Shown here piece by piece: positions 45,888 through 55,542 of a stretch of 64,000 nucleotides of DNA. The stretch is from Sphingomonas nostoxanthinifaciens (lineage in GTDB: Bacteria; Pseudomonadota; Alphaproteobacteria; Sphingomonadales; Sphingomonadaceae): positions 2,848,001 through 2,912,000 of the forward strand of contig NZ_CP082839.1 of NCBI RefSeq assembly GCF_019930585.1, given 5' to 3'. The notes beneath the pieces are model-generated. The model was given only the letters and a program-made list of their open reading frames with translations, did not search any database and had not been told where the DNA came from. The translations under genes and the position numbers were made by a program. Every line of letters begins with the position of its first letter. Position 1 is the first letter of the stretch.

Positions 45888-47063
45888 TCACGCCGCGTTG
45901 CCCTCGCGTGCATCGACCAGCGGCACCGCGTGGATCGGCGCGCCACCGCGTTGCAGCAGGCGGGTCAGCCCGCGCGTCAGCGGGCGTTCGAGCGCGAGAT
46001 GAACCGCAATCGCGACCAAGATCGCACCGACCCACCCGATCGCGATCGCGGCATAGGCGTTGCCGAGTAGCGCGACACCATGGCCGTGCGCGCGATCCAC
46101 GACGAGCAGCCAGAACGGATGGACCAGATAGAGCGCGTAGGAGGCATCGCCCACCAGCACCACCGCGCGACCGACGCGCGACCGCACCGGCAGCGGGCCG
46201 CCGATCGCCGCGAGCAGCAGTGCCGCCGCCGGCACGCCCCAGCCCAGCAATCGGACGAAGCCGTTGAGCGTGGTCGGCTGGTGCAGCGCCGGCAACGGAT
46301 TCCACGCGAGCGCGGCGAGGCCCGCGACCAGCAGCACGATCCGCACCGCCGGCGGCAGCCGCAACTGGCCGCGCACCAGCAGCAACGCCAGCCACATGCC
46401 GGCCGCGAATTCGAACATGATCGGCTGCGTCCAGAAGCGCACGGCGACCGGCGCCGGCTGCCAGAGCGTTCCCAACGCGACCAGCGCGATCAGCGCCGCC
46501 GTCACGATCATGATGCACCGCTCGCGACCGGCGCGAATGCCGGCGGCGAACAGCACATAGAACAGCATCTCGTAATTGAGCGTCCAGCCAAGATCGACGA
46601 TCGGGAAGGCGAAGCCGTCACCCCGCCCTGTCGTGTCGAACGGAATGAAGGCGTAGCTGGCGAGGATCGCCACGCCACGCGGCAGCGCCTGATGGTTGCC
46701 GGCGAACGCCAGCAGCAGCGCGAGCGTCGTCACGCCCCAATAGAGCGGCACGATCCGCACCAGTCGCCGCAGCAGGAAATCGCGTGGGCCATCGGGTGCG
46801 CCGAACATGCGACGGCTGGACACCACCATGATGAAACCGGAGATCAGGAAGAACAGATCGACGCCGGCGCCGGTCGCGATGGACGGCCTGACGAAGGCGC
46901 CGCCGGGCGCCTGCAGGCGGGCCGCCGTTCCCATGACGTGGCCGAGGACGACCACGCAGGCCGCCAGCGCACGCAGCAGCTGGATCGCGTCGAGCTTGCC
47001 GACCGGAGGCGCCCCCGCACCGCCCGATACAGCGCCGGGTGCGGGCCGCAGCGGCACCGCCAT
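45888..47063 (-). CDS. Acyltransferase family 3 membrane protein, second copy
   Basis: A 391-residue relative of its neighbour. IQLLRALAACVVVLGHVMG has the conserved His, then LFFLISGFIMVVSSRRMFG, RRLVRIVPLYWGVT and YALYLVHPFWLLVV, and LERPLTRGL near the C-terminus. It has about ten membrane helices. The two proteins share layout but differ in sequence, so they may modify different sites of one polymer. It ends three bases upstream of the export lipoprotein stop, on the same strand, and probably belongs to the exopolysaccharide operon. Confidence 0.92.
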   Translation of the reverse strand: MAVPLRPAPGAVSGGAGAPPVGKLDAIQLLRALAACVVVLGHVMGTAARLQAPGGAFVRPSIATGAGVDLFFLISGFIMVVSSRRMFGAPDGPRDFLLRRLVRIVPLYWGVTTLALLLAFAGNHQALPRGVAILASYAFIPFDTTGRGDGFAFPIVDLGWTLNYEMLFYVLFAAGIRAGRERCIMIVTAALIALVALGTLWQPAPVAVRFWTQPIMFEFAAGMWLALLLVRGQLRLPPAVRIVLLVAGLAALAWNPLPALHQPTTLNGFVRLLGWGVPAAALLLAAIGGPLPVRSRVGRAVVLVGDASYALYLVHPFWLLVVDRAHGHGVALLGNAYAAIAIGWVGAILVAIAVHLALERPLTRGLTRLLQRGGAPIHAVPLVDAREGNAA

Positions 47064-47066
47064 AAG

Positions 47067-47657
47067 CTAGAAGTGCCGTTCGGCGACGCGCACCGTATCG
47101 CCCGGCATCACCGGCGTGCCGGGCTGGAGCGGATAGGCATGCTCGATGCCCTCGCCGGTATGGGTGACGAAGATCACCTTCATCTGCGCGCGATAGGTAT
47201 AGCCGCTGGCGGCGGCGATCGCCTGGCGCAGCGTCATGCCGGGAATATACGGGTATTGCCCGGCCTTCTGTACCTCGCCCAGCACGTAGACCGGGCGATA
47301 GTTGACGATCTCGGCCGAGACCTTCGGATCCTTCAGATAGCCATTGGCGAGCGCATGCTCCAGCGCCGTCCGGAATTCCTCGACGGTCAGGCCATCGGCC
47401 TTGATCGTGCCGACCAGCGGCAGCGAGACGATGCCGACATTGCTCACCTGATAGGTGTCGGTCAGCGTCGGCTCGCCATAGACCGCGATCTTGAGGCTAT
47501 CGCCCCCGCTCAAACGATAATTGGCGAGACCGGCGCTGGGTGGAGGCGGCGTTTCCAGCCGCGTCTTGGCGCATGCCGGCAATGCCAAGGCCAGCGCCAT
47601 CACCATCGCCGATCCGACCCAACAACCTCGCTGCACCGGCATTCCTCGCATGGCCAT
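47067..47657 (-). CDS. Polysaccharide export lipoprotein, Wza/GumB-like
   Basis: A 196-residue outer-membrane export protein. It has a signal sequence with lipobox LPAC (Cys29), the poly_export motif YRLSGGDSLKIAVYGEPTL and VSNVGIVSLPLVGTIKADGL, and an SLBB domain (VLGEVQKAGQYPYIPGMTL). It is shorter than Wza (about 380) and close to GumB (about 213). The start is uncertain: I take the ATG at 47657; 47651 and 47642 are alternatives, none with a good ribosome binding site. The long frame beyond is a shadow. It is divergent from the beta-barrel and Wzc genes. Confidence 0.9.
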   Translation of the reverse strand: MAMRGMPVQRGCWVGSAMVMALALALPACAKTRLETPPPPSAGLANYRLSGGDSLKIAVYGEPTLTDTYQVSNVGIVSLPLVGTIKADGLTVEEFRTALEHALANGYLKDPKVSAEIVNYRPVYVLGEVQKAGQYPYIPGMTLRQAIAAASGYTYRAQMKVIFVTHTGEGIEHAYPLQPGTPVMPGDTVRVAERHF

Positions 47658-47781
47658 CGCGCAACTGCCTAGTTCGCTGCGCTGCAAAAGTCCACGCTCT
47701 GCCGACGCGCCGCGCGGTATTGCGCGGCAAAGCGCCGTGCCGCGCCGCACAACGCGTTTGCACTCGCGAGTCGCGGCCGGT

Positions 47782-49095
47782 ATGACCCTGCCCGTCATGG
47801 GGCTACATCGACCGATCCTGACCCGTGCGCTGCTGCTGGCGCTCACGTTCATGCTGTCGAGTCCGGTGTATGCGCAGGCCGTCGATGCGCTCACAACCTC
47901 CGCCGGCAACTTCAAACGCGACCGCAGCATCGCCGTATTGGATCGGCTGCACCCCGAATTTGATCCGCAGGGGATCAATCTCGGCAGCTTCGTGCTGCTG
48001 CCGAAGGTTGATGTCACCGCGCGCGGGACCGACAACCTGTACGCAACCGACAGCGATCGGCGGAGCGATGTCGCGGGAGTGGTCGATCCCTCGTTCAAGC
48101 TCAATTCGAATTGGTCGCGTAACTGGGTGACGCTGGCGGGCGATGCTGCGATCACCCGCTATGCCGACCATGGCAGCGAGAATGTAGAGACCTATGACGT
48201 CAACGGCGCCGGCCAATATGACATCGACAGCCAATCCTATGTGCGCGGTTTCGTCGATTATGGCCGCCTGGCGGAGCGGCGTTCGGACGTCGGCACGCCG
48301 AACAACACCGTCACGCCGATCCGCTACAACTCGCTGAACGCGATCGGCACGGCGCAATGGCAGAGCTCGCGCTTCAAGCTGGTCGCGTCGGGCGGCGTCA
48401 ACCAATTGCGCTACAGCGACAATGTGACCTTTGCCGGGGCGCCCGCGTCGCAGGGCTATCGCGACCGCAATTCCTATCGCGGTACCGCGCGCGGCGAATA
48501 TGCGCTGACCCCCGACGTGTCGCTGCTGGTGCAGGGCACCGCATCGTTCCAGCGCTATACGCAGAACAACCAGAGCGCGTTCAACCGCAATTCGGACCGG
48601 CAGGAGCTGCTCGGCGGCATCAGCATGGAGCTGACCCAGCTCGTGCGCGCGGAGGCGGGCGTGGGCTATATCCACCTGACCTACAAGCAGCCAGGACTGC
48701 AGGGGTTCAGCGGCATCGGCGCGCGCGCGCAGGTGCAGTTCTTCCCCTCGCAGCTCACCACCGTCTCGCTCAAGGCGTCGCGCACGATCGAGGACAGCGG
48801 GCTGCCGACCGCCCCCTCCTACGTCCGCAGCCTCGTCGCGCTGCAGGTCGACCACGAATTGCTGCGCAACCTGATCCTGTCGGGCTCCGCGCAATATTCG
48901 AACAACGATTTCAACCTGCAGGCCCGGCAGGAGCATCGGCCGGAATTCTTTGCCCGCGCGATCTACACGCTCGATCGGCATTTCAGCTTGACGGCGCGCT
49001 ACGATCACATCGAATCGCATGCGCAGCCGTTCGGGCTCGGCGGCAAGACCTTCGCATTGAACCAGCTCACGCTGACGCTGTCTGCGAGGATCTGA
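47782..49095 (+). CDS. Outer-membrane beta-barrel protein of exopolysaccharide clusters
   Basis: A 437-residue protein with a signal peptide (hydrophobic core ILTRALLLALTFMLSS, cleavage near VYAQ) and then alternating beta-strands rich in aromatic residues, such as WVTLAGDAAITRYAD and SFQRYTQNNQSAF. The C-terminus NQLTLTLSARI suggests a barrel end. This type recurs next to GumB/GumC genes in sphingomonad polymer clusters. The start could be 47782 or 47797. Its exact role (secretion, scaffold or polymer retention) is not known. An 82-base gap follows before the Wzc-like gene. Confidence 0.85.
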   Translation: MTLPVMGLHRPILTRALLLALTFMLSSPVYAQAVDALTTSAGNFKRDRSIAVLDRLHPEFDPQGINLGSFVLLPKVDVTARGTDNLYATDSDRRSDVAGVVDPSFKLNSNWSRNWVTLAGDAAITRYADHGSENVETYDVNGAGQYDIDSQSYVRGFVDYGRLAERRSDVGTPNNTVTPIRYNSLNAIGTAQWQSSRFKLVASGGVNQLRYSDNVTFAGAPASQGYRDRNSYRGTARGEYALTPDVSLLVQGTASFQRYTQNNQSAFNRNSDRQELLGGISMELTQLVRAEAGVGYIHLTYKQPGLQGFSGIGARAQVQFFPSQLTTVSLKASRTIEDSGLPTAPSYVRSLVALQVDHELLRNLILSGSAQYSNNDFNLQARQEHRPEFFARAIYTLDRHFSLTARYDHIESHAQPFGLGGKTFALNQLTLTLSARI

Positions 49096-49177
49096 ACCGT
49101 AGGGGCGGCAAGTCGAATTGCTATGACGGAACCGTTGTGCAATGCAGCAAACCATTTGGTGAGGGCGAGGCATAAGC

Positions 49178-51337
49178 GTGACTAACCTACCGGCCGAACA
49201 CAGGCACAGTCCGATCGAACCCAGCCGCCTGGCGGGTGACGAGGGGCCGATCGGTTATCATCGCGCGCCGGAGGGCTTCGACGGATCGCGCATCGCGCGG
49301 ATGGCACGCCAGAATTACAAGACGTTCCTGCTGGTGGTCGCGCTGGTATTCGGCGCGACGATCCTGATCACTTCGCTGCGCAAGCCGCGCTACACCGCCG
49401 CCGCCACCATCCTGCTCGACCAGCGCAAGCAGCAGATCAGCGAAGTCGAGGGCGCGCTTTCGACCTTGCCGCCCGACGATTCGAGCATCGTCGACACCGA
49501 GGTCGAGATCCTGCGCTCCGATGCGCTCGCCGAGCAGGTCGTCCGCCAGCTCGATCTGGTGCACAACCCGCTCTACCAGGCGCCCAAGCCGGCGCACTCG
49601 CCGGACGAGGCGCTGCATAACGCGACCGACATCCTCCAACGCGGGCTGACGGTGAAGCGCGTCGGCCTGACCTATGTCATCAACCTCACCTACGTGTCGA
49701 AGAACGCGCAGGATGCGGCGCGCGTCGTCAACACGCTCGCGCAGAGCTACGTCGACGGCCAGATCGCCCGCCGGCGCGATGCGAACGACAAGGCGCGCGC
49801 CTATTTGCAGCAGAAGATCAACAGCTTGCAGGCGGAAGTTAAGTCCGCGGATCAATCCGTTTCGGCGTATCGCACCGCGAACAACCTGAGCGGCGCGACC
49901 GCCGCCGGCACGCTCACCGATCAGGAAATCAGCGCCTATAATCAGGCACTTTCGAGCGCACGTGCACAATCGGCGGAAGATGCGCAGCGGCTGGCGGTCG
50001 CGCGCCGCCAGCTTGCCCAGGGCGACGAGAAACTGGGCGACACCACCAGCAACGACGCGCTGCGCGAGCTGCGCCAGCAACAGGCGAACATCAGCGCGCG
50101 GGTCGCGTCGCTGTCGGCACGCTACGGCCCGCGCTATCCCGATCTCGTCCAGTCGCGCCAGGAACTGGACGACGTGACGCGCCAGATCGACACGCAGAGC
50201 AAGCGCTCGATCGCGACGCTGGAGGCGCAGGCCGCCGCCTCGTCGGGCCGCGCCGCCGAGATCGAGCGCAAGCTGAGCCAGACCCAGTCCCAGCTCGCCC
50301 GCGGCGACCGGCTGAGCGTCCGGCTGCACGAGCTGCAGGGCCAGCTCGACGCGCCCAAGGCGCTGCTGACCGAGTACCAGACGCGCGAGGCGCAGCTCGC
50401 CACCCAGTCGGGCGCGGAACAGGCCGATGCGCGCATCGTCACCGCCGCCGACACGCCCGACAAGCCGAGCTCGCCGAGCTGGCCGATCAGCATCGGGCTC
50501 GGCATCGCGCTCGGCATCATCGCCGGTTTCGTCGCCGTGCTGGCGCGCGAGCTTGGCCGCACCGGCGTCGATACCCCGGCCGAGGTCGAGGGCATGTTCG
50601 GCGTCGAGTTCGTGGCGGCACTGCCGCGCGTGCAGGGCCGCCGCCACGGCGACCCGGTCGACCTGATTGTCGAGGATCCCGCCTCCCCCTTCGCCGAGGC
50701 CGTGCGCAGCCTGGCAGCGGCCGTGTTCCGTCGCGGCAGCGAGGCCAAGGTGGTCGCGATCAGCTCGGCGATGCAGGGCGAGGGCAAGACCACGACCACG
50801 CTCGCGCTCGCCCGTTCGCTGGCGCTCGGCGGTCGCCGGGTGGTGGTGGTCGATTGCGACTTCCAGCGGCCGACCTTCGCCACGCGCTTCGGGGTCGATT
50901 CGCGCGCTGACCTGATCGACGTGCTGCACGGCCAGGCGACGCTCGACGAGGCGCTGGTGCGCGATCGCGTGACCGACGCCGCATTGCTGACGCTCAACCG
51001 GCGCGACACGCCGCTCGCCCATCAGGTCGATTTCGACGCGTTCAGCCGCCTGATCGAGACGCTCGCCGCGCGCTACGATATCGTGCTGCTCGATCTGCCG
51101 CCGCTGCTGCGCGTGGCCGAGGCTCGGCTGCTGGCAGCCGAGGCCGACGGCACCTTGCTGCTGGCCAAGTGGAACAGCACGCCGCGTTCGGCGATCGAGT
51201 TCGCGCTGACCGTGCTCCAGCGCTCGGGCTGCGTGCCGCTCGGCATCGCGCTCACGCAGGTCGCGATCACGTCGGCGGCGTTCGTCGGCGGCTATGGCGA
51301 GCCGAAGCCGGCCCAGTGGAAGCTGCTCGGCGCCTGA
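49178..51337 (+). CDS. Wzc/GumC-like polysaccharide co-polymerase with BY-kinase domain
   Basis: A 719-residue protein controlling polymer length and export. Residues 45-65 form the first membrane helix, followed by a Wzz domain (YTAAATILLDQRKQ), a coiled-coil region with GNVR-like ARYGPRYPDLVQSRQELDDV, and a second helix near residue 435-455. The C-terminal kinase domain has Walker A MQGEGKTTTT (about 531-540), Walker A' VVVVDCDFQRP (about 551-561) and Walker B IVLLDLPPL (about 634-642). The C-terminal tail has only one Tyr (GGYGEPK), so the usual Tyr cluster for autophosphorylation is absent. It starts with GTG at 49178. Confidence 0.92.
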   Translation: MTNLPAEHRHSPIEPSRLAGDEGPIGYHRAPEGFDGSRIARMARQNYKTFLLVVALVFGATILITSLRKPRYTAAATILLDQRKQQISEVEGALSTLPPDDSSIVDTEVEILRSDALAEQVVRQLDLVHNPLYQAPKPAHSPDEALHNATDILQRGLTVKRVGLTYVINLTYVSKNAQDAARVVNTLAQSYVDGQIARRRDANDKARAYLQQKINSLQAEVKSADQSVSAYRTANNLSGATAAGTLTDQEISAYNQALSSARAQSAEDAQRLAVARRQLAQGDEKLGDTTSNDALRELRQQQANISARVASLSARYGPRYPDLVQSRQELDDVTRQIDTQSKRSIATLEAQAAASSGRAAEIERKLSQTQSQLARGDRLSVRLHELQGQLDAPKALLTEYQTREAQLATQSGAEQADARIVTAADTPDKPSSPSWPISIGLGIALGIIAGFVAVLARELGRTGVDTPAEVEGMFGVEFVAALPRVQGRRHGDPVDLIVEDPASPFAEAVRSLAAAVFRRGSEAKVVAISSAMQGEGKTTTTLALARSLALGGRRVVVVDCDFQRPTFATRFGVDSRADLIDVLHGQATLDEALVRDRVTDAALLTLNRRDTPLAHQVDFDAFSRLIETLAARYDIVLLDLPPLLRVAEARLLAAEADGTLLLAKWNSTPRSAIEFALTVLQRSGCVPLGIALTQVAITSAAFVGGYGEPKPAQWKLLGA

Positions 51338-51391
51338 TCGCGCCGGAAGGTGACAAAGGTGACGCTACGTCAGGGGTGGAGCCCCTCCCCA

Positions 51392-51420
51392 CCCTGCCGC
51401 CACGCACGGTGACGGCAGGG
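51392..51420 (+). terminator. Hairpin downstream of the Wzc-like gene
   Basis: CCCTGCCG (51392-51399) and CGGCAGGG (51413-51420) are complementary with a 13-base loop, 54 bases after the Wzc stop. A second, AGGCTCC/GGAGCCT (51494-51514), follows. Neither has a good T-run. They occupy the 257-base gap before the small membrane protein gene, in which I see no other feature. Confidence 0.45.
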
Positions 51421-51594
51421 TCAAGGGCAACGCGCGTACCAAAGGCGGCGGGAAAGTTCGCGGCGATCGAGGCGATCGGTCGGGTCATGGCGCAGGCTCC
51501 TCGACGGGGAGCCTGATCAGCTGACCGACCAAATCCTACTTTGCAAGCGAAATGTTCTCGCTACGTTCTCGATCGCTCTGCCCCGGCCTCATCT

Positions 51595-51792
51595 CTAATG
51601 CTGCTGGGTGAGATCCTTGTCGCCCTCCAGGCGATGGAGCGCGTGGCGGCCGTGCACGCCGGCCCGGTTGACCGCCTTGACCGCGTGATTGGTCGCCCAG
51701 AAGATGCGGCTGTGGCCGGTAAAGACCAGCGAGAGGATGACCGCCCACATCGCCAGCGCGACCAGCAGCACCCATAGGCCGATACGCCGCAC
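51595..51792 (-). CDS. Small single-helix membrane protein
   Basis: A 65-residue protein: a basic start (MRRIG), a hydrophobic helix LWVLLVALAMWAVILSLVF (about residues 6-24) and a polar tail with several His. Third-position GC is strong in this frame, unlike the opposite strand, supporting a real gene. I prefer the GTG at 51792 with GGAAGAGG upstream; a GTG at 51819 would add nine residues. I do not recognise a family. It lies downstream of infC on the same strand, 123 bases away. Confidence 0.65.
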   Translation of the reverse strand: MRRIGLWVLLVALAMWAVILSLVFTGHSRIFWATNHAVKAVNRAGVHGRHALHRLEGDKDLTQQH

Positions 51793-51915
51793 GCCCGCAC
51801 CCTCTTCCTGTATCGCCACCCACGGTGGCGGGCGGGCAGCCCAGCCCGGACGCCGGCGTCGCCATGCCGGAAGCCGACATCGCGACGCTGGTCCTGCGAG
51901 CCGCCCGATCCGTCG

Positions 51916-52458
51916 TTACTTGGGCGCCAGCACCATCAGCATCTGGCGGCCTTCCATGCGCGGGAACTGCTCCACCTTCGCGACCTCGGCCGTATCGGCC
52001 TGCACGCGCTGGAGAACCAGCATGCCGAGCTGACCATGCGCCATCTCGCGTCCGCGGAAACGCAGGGTGCACTTCACCTTGTCGCCCTCTTCGATGAACT
52101 CGAAGACCTTCTTCATCTTGGTCTCATAGTCGTGGTCATCGATGTTCGGACGCATCTTGATCTCTTTGATCTCCTGCGTCTTCTGGCTCTTGCGGGCGAG
52201 GTTGGCCTTCTTCTGCGTCTCGTACTTGAATTTGCCGACGTCGAGGAACTTGGCGACGGGCGGATCGGCGTTGGGCGAAACCTCGACCAGATCGAGGCCG
52301 ATCTCGGCCGCCTGCGCCATCGCTTCGCGCGTATACATCACGCCCAGATTCTCACCGTTCTCGTCGATCACCCGCACCTTCTGGCTCTGGATGAACTCGT
52401 TGAAACGGGGGCCGTTCAGCGGGATCGGCTGACCGCCCAGCGGGCGGCGCGGCGTCAT
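51916..52458 (-). CDS. infC: Translation initiation factor IF-3
   Basis: IF-3 binds the 30S subunit, checks the initiator tRNA and prevents early joining of 50S. The 180-residue protein begins [23 protein letters not shown], then has [16 protein letters not shown] (about residues 25-40), [26 protein letters not shown] (about 55-80) and the C-domain [42 protein letters not shown] start at the ATG at 52458, which gives the usual alphaproteobacterial length; a frame to 52530 is unlikely. No rare AUU start is used. rpmI and rplT do not follow. It lies downstream of lptG on the same strand. Confidence 0.96.
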   Translation of the reverse strand: MTPRRPLGGQPIPLNGPRFNEFIQSQKVRVIDENGENLGVMYTREAMAQAAEIGLDLVEVSPNADPPVAKFLDVGKFKYETQKKANLARKSQKTQEIKEIKMRPNIDDHDYETKMKKVFEFIEEGDKVKCTLRFRGREMAHGQLGMLVLQRVQADTAEVAKVEQFPRMEGRQMLMVLAPK

Positions 52459-52598
52459 TGGGGGCGGTATAGCGCTTTCTCCTGTCGCGGCTGGATGCCG
52501 CACGGTGTGCATATAGGCGCAAACGCCCATTTTTGAAAGGTGCCGGCGGGATCAGTCCACGATTCGGAACGGTCGCGAGCTTACCATCGGGCCGGCGC

Positions 52599-53699
52599 TC
52601 ACTCCTCGGTGCGGATCAGCACCGCTTCGCCGATCAGCAGGAACAGCAGGAAGGGTGCCCACGCGGCGAGCAGCGGCGGGTATGCGCCGATATTGCCCAT
52701 CGCCAGCGCGAAGTTATCGGCTACGAAATAGGTGAAGCCGAGCGCCATGCCGATCACCGCACGGATGAACAGCGCGCCCGAACGGGCAAGGCCGAAGCCC
52801 GCCACACCCGCCAGCAGCGGCATCAGCACCGCCGACAGCGGCCCGGACAGTTTGTGCCACAACACCGTCTCGAGATTGGCGGTCGGCCGGCCGGCCGCGT
52901 GCAATTCGGTGATGCTGCGGCGGAGCGCCGCGAACGACAGGCTGTCCGGCTGCACGTCCGCCAGCGTAAAGCGATCGGGCGTCACGCCCTGGCCGACGAC
53001 GAGCGTGGGCAGGCTGGCGATCCGCCCGGCGGCGACATCGAAGCGGCGCACGCCCGACAATTGCCAGGCACCGCCGCGATAGCGGCCGATCCTGGCGCTC
53101 GCGACGCTTGTCAGGCGATCGCCGGTGCGATCGTAGAAGCTGACGTCGACCAGCACCGCCGCCGCCCCCCGACCGACCACGCGTTCGGCATGGATCAGGT
53201 CGTCGCCCGAGCGCACCCACACGTTGGGCACGTAGGACTGGCTCTTCGGCACGGGGCCGTAATCGACCTGCTGCCACGCCGACAGCGCGGCGGTGGCACG
53301 CGCGACGACATGATCGTTGAAGACGAAGCTGACGCCGGCGATGGCGAGGCTGGCCAATACGAGCGGGGCGAGGATCTGGTGCGCGGAAATGCCCGCCGCC
53401 TTCATCGAGATGACCTCGCTGTTCTGGTTCATCGTGACGAGCGTGATGAGCGTCCCCAGCAGCACCGAGAAGGGCAGGAAGCGCGCGATGATCTGGGGCG
53501 CGCGCAGCGAGAGATAATACCAGAGCTGCGGATTGCCGTTGCCCGGATAAGCGAGGATGTCGCCCGATTCGCCGAGCAGATCGAGCGACAGCAGGATGAT
53601 CGTCAGCGCTGCCAGCACCGCCGCCGAGCGGCTGACGAACAGTCGCGCCATGTACCAGGCGATGGTGCGCGAGGCGAAGAAGTTGAGGTTGACCTTCAT
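52599..53699 (-). CDS. lptG: LPS export ABC transporter permease LptG
   Basis: A 366-residue permease of the LptB2FG complex, which extracts lipopolysaccharide from the inner membrane and drives it across the Lpt bridge. It has three membrane helices before (about residues 15-110) and three after (about 285-360) a periplasmic beta-jellyroll. Typical segments include LGTLITLVTMNQNSEVISMKAAGIS (about 83-107) and the late PLLAGVAGFGLARS. It starts at the ATG at 53699, overlapping lptF by four bases; the frame reading into lptF is a shadow. infC follows 140 bases later. Confidence 0.94.
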   Translation of the reverse strand: MKVNLNFFASRTIAWYMARLFVSRSAAVLAALTIILLSLDLLGESGDILAYPGNGNPQLWYYLSLRAPQIIARFLPFSVLLGTLITLVTMNQNSEVISMKAAGISAHQILAPLVLASLAIAGVSFVFNDHVVARATAALSAWQQVDYGPVPKSQSYVPNVWVRSGDDLIHAERVVGRGAAAVLVDVSFYDRTGDRLTSVASARIGRYRGGAWQLSGVRRFDVAAGRIASLPTLVVGQGVTPDRFTLADVQPDSLSFAALRRSITELHAAGRPTANLETVLWHKLSGPLSAVLMPLLAGVAGFGLARSGALFIRAVIGMALGFTYFVADNFALAMGNIGAYPPLLAAWAPFLLFLLIGEAVLIRTEE

Positions 53700-54901
53700 G
53701 CCTCGACCTCCCGCTGGCGGCGCGTCATCCAGCCGCGCACCAGCTTGCCCAGCTTGGCGGCCTGCCGCTCGAGCGCGCCGATCGGCTGGCCGCCCGGCAC
53801 CACGGCCAGCGTGCGGTACATCCACCAGATGAAGCTCGCGAACAGCAGGAACGGCCCCCACAGGGCGATGAGCGGATCGATATGCCCCCGCCCGGCCAGC
53901 GCCTCCAGATATTCGTCCAGCTTGTAGTCGGTGACGATGATGACGATCGACAGGAACACGCCGAGCGCCGAGGACGAGCGCTTCGGCGGCACCGCCAGCG
54001 ATACCGCCAGCAGCGGCAGCAGCAGCATCGTCGCCACCTGCACCGCGCGGAAATGGAATTCGGCCCGCTTCTGCGCGCTCTCCTTGCCGTCATTGTCGGG
54101 CGATCGGCCGAACCGCACCAGCTCGGGCATGGTCAGCTCGGCATTGCGACCGCCGCGCTGGCGGAACGCCTCCTTGCGCGGCAGATCGATCGGCAGATCG
54201 TGGCTCTCGAAGCTGAGCACGCGCGGGCTCGCGAACCCGGCCGCATCGTGCACCAGCGTGCCGTGGCGCAGCCGCAGGATGATCGTGTCGGGATCGTCGG
54301 TGGCGAGGAAGCGGCCGCGCTCGGCGGTGACGGCGAGGCGCTTGCCGTCGTCGCCCTTGGCCATCACGAAGATGCCGGTCAGATCGCGCCCGCCCGACTG
54401 GCTGCGCTCGACCCGCAGCGTCATGTCCTTGCCGAGCTTGGTGAACTCGCCGACCTTGATCGAGGCGCCCAGCGCGCCGGTGCGCAGCTCGAAGCGCAGG
54501 CCTTCATAGGCGTAGCGCGAATAAGGCTCGACGAAGCCGACGATGGCGAGATTGATGAGCGCGAACAGGATCGCGTAGAAATAGGGGACGCGCAGCAGGC
54601 GGCGGTAGCTCATCCCCACCGCCAGCATCACGTCCAGCTCCGACGAGACGGCGAGGCGGCGGAAGGCGAGCAGGATGCCCAGCATCAGCCCGATCGGGAT
54701 CCCCAGCGAAAGATATTCCGGGATCAGATTGGCCAGCATCTGCCACACGACGCTGACCGGCCCGCCCTCCTGCGCGACGAAGTCGAACAGGTTGAGCATC
54801 TTCTCGAGAAGCAGCAGCATCGCCGCGATGACCATCGTCGCCAGCAGCGGCAGCGCGATCAGGCGGGCGAGATAGCGGTCCACCCGCGGCAGAGATTCCA
54901 A
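53696..54901 (-). CDS. lptF: LPS export ABC transporter permease LptF
   Basis: The partner permease of LptG, 401 residues. It has DRYLARLIALPLLATMVIAAMLLLLE as first helix, LSLGIPIGLMLGILLAFRRLAVSSELDVMLAVGMSYRRLL (about residues 60-99), then the periplasmic domain and C-terminal helices ATMLLLPLLAVSLAVPPKR. The start is probably a TTG at 54901; a GTG at 54883 is an alternative, giving a start directly before VDRYLARL. It overlaps lptG by four bases. It is divergent from the DUF2141 gene. Confidence 0.93.
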   Translation of the reverse strand: MESLPRVDRYLARLIALPLLATMVIAAMLLLLEKMLNLFDFVAQEGGPVSVVWQMLANLIPEYLSLGIPIGLMLGILLAFRRLAVSSELDVMLAVGMSYRRLLRVPYFYAILFALINLAIVGFVEPYSRYAYEGLRFELRTGALGASIKVGEFTKLGKDMTLRVERSQSGGRDLTGIFVMAKGDDGKRLAVTAERGRFLATDDPDTIILRLRHGTLVHDAAGFASPRVLSFESHDLPIDLPRKEAFRQRGGRNAELTMPELVRFGRSPDNDGKESAQKRAEFHFRAVQVATMLLLPLLAVSLAVPPKRSSSALGVFLSIVIIVTDYKLDEYLEALAGRGHIDPLIALWGPFLLFASFIWWMYRTLAVVPGGQPIGALERQAAKLGKLVRGWMTRRQREVEA

Positions 54902-55020
54902 AATGCCGACGCTCCGTCACCATGTTCTGGCCGCATTCGCGACCGATGTGAGCCGGCATGGGGGCGAAAGCCGCCCGCGCCAAGCCGGCCGGGCCTATAG
55001 CTTCCGGGAGATGCAAGGTC

Positions 55021-55542
55021 ATGTCGAAACTGATGGCATGGATGTTGGCGGGCGCGATCGCGCTTCTGCCGGCCCATGCCTCGGCGGCACTCGGCCCGCA
55101 TGGGCAGGATTGCGGCGGCGATCGGCCGGCGATGCTGGTCAAGGTGATCGGCCTGAAGCATCGCGACGGCACGCTGCGCATCCAGACCTATGGCGGGGAG
55201 CCCGAGCGCTTCTTCGACAAGGGCAGCTATATCGAGCGGGTCGACGTGCGCATGCCGGCGATGGGCCCGATCGAGGTGTGCATGCCGGTCAAGGCGAACG
55301 GCATCTATGCCGTCTCGGTGCGGCACGACGCCAACGGCAACGGCAGCTCCGATCTGAGCGACGGCGCGGGGATGTCGGGCAACCCCAACGTGTCGCTGAT
55401 GGACGTGGTGTTCCGGCGCAAGCCGGCGGCACGCCAGGTCGAGGTTGACGTCAACGGCACCACGTCGGTGCAGGTGCTGATGAATTACGTCCATGGAACG
55501 AGCGTCGGCCCGATCGCCGGCGCGGGAATGGTGAAGAACTGA
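55021..55542 (+). CDS. Secreted DUF2141 protein
   Basis: A 173-residue exported protein: signal peptide MSKLMAWMLAGAIALLPAHASA, then a beta-rich domain with VIGLKHRDGTLRIQTYGGE (about residues 42-60) and YAVSVRHDANGNGSSDLSDG (about 96-115), the DUF2141 pattern with its DxNGNG calcium-like loop. The family is periplasmic and of unknown function. GGGAG precedes the ATG at 55021. Its stop shares one base with the lipid kinase start, so the two are coupled. Confidence 0.85.
   Translation: MSKLMAWMLAGAIALLPAHASAALGPHGQDCGGDRPAMLVKVIGLKHRDGTLRIQTYGGEPERFFDKGSYIERVDVRMPAMGPIEVCMPVKANGIYAVSVRHDANGNGSSDLSDGAGMSGNPNVSLMDVVFRRKPAARQVEVDVNGTTSVQVLMNYVHGTSVGPIAGAGMVKN

Noticed and set aside
47658..48155. 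Upstream extension of the Wza-like frame
   Set aside because: It overlaps the beta-barrel gene on the other strand and lacks export-domain features; the lipoprotein signal begins at about 47657.
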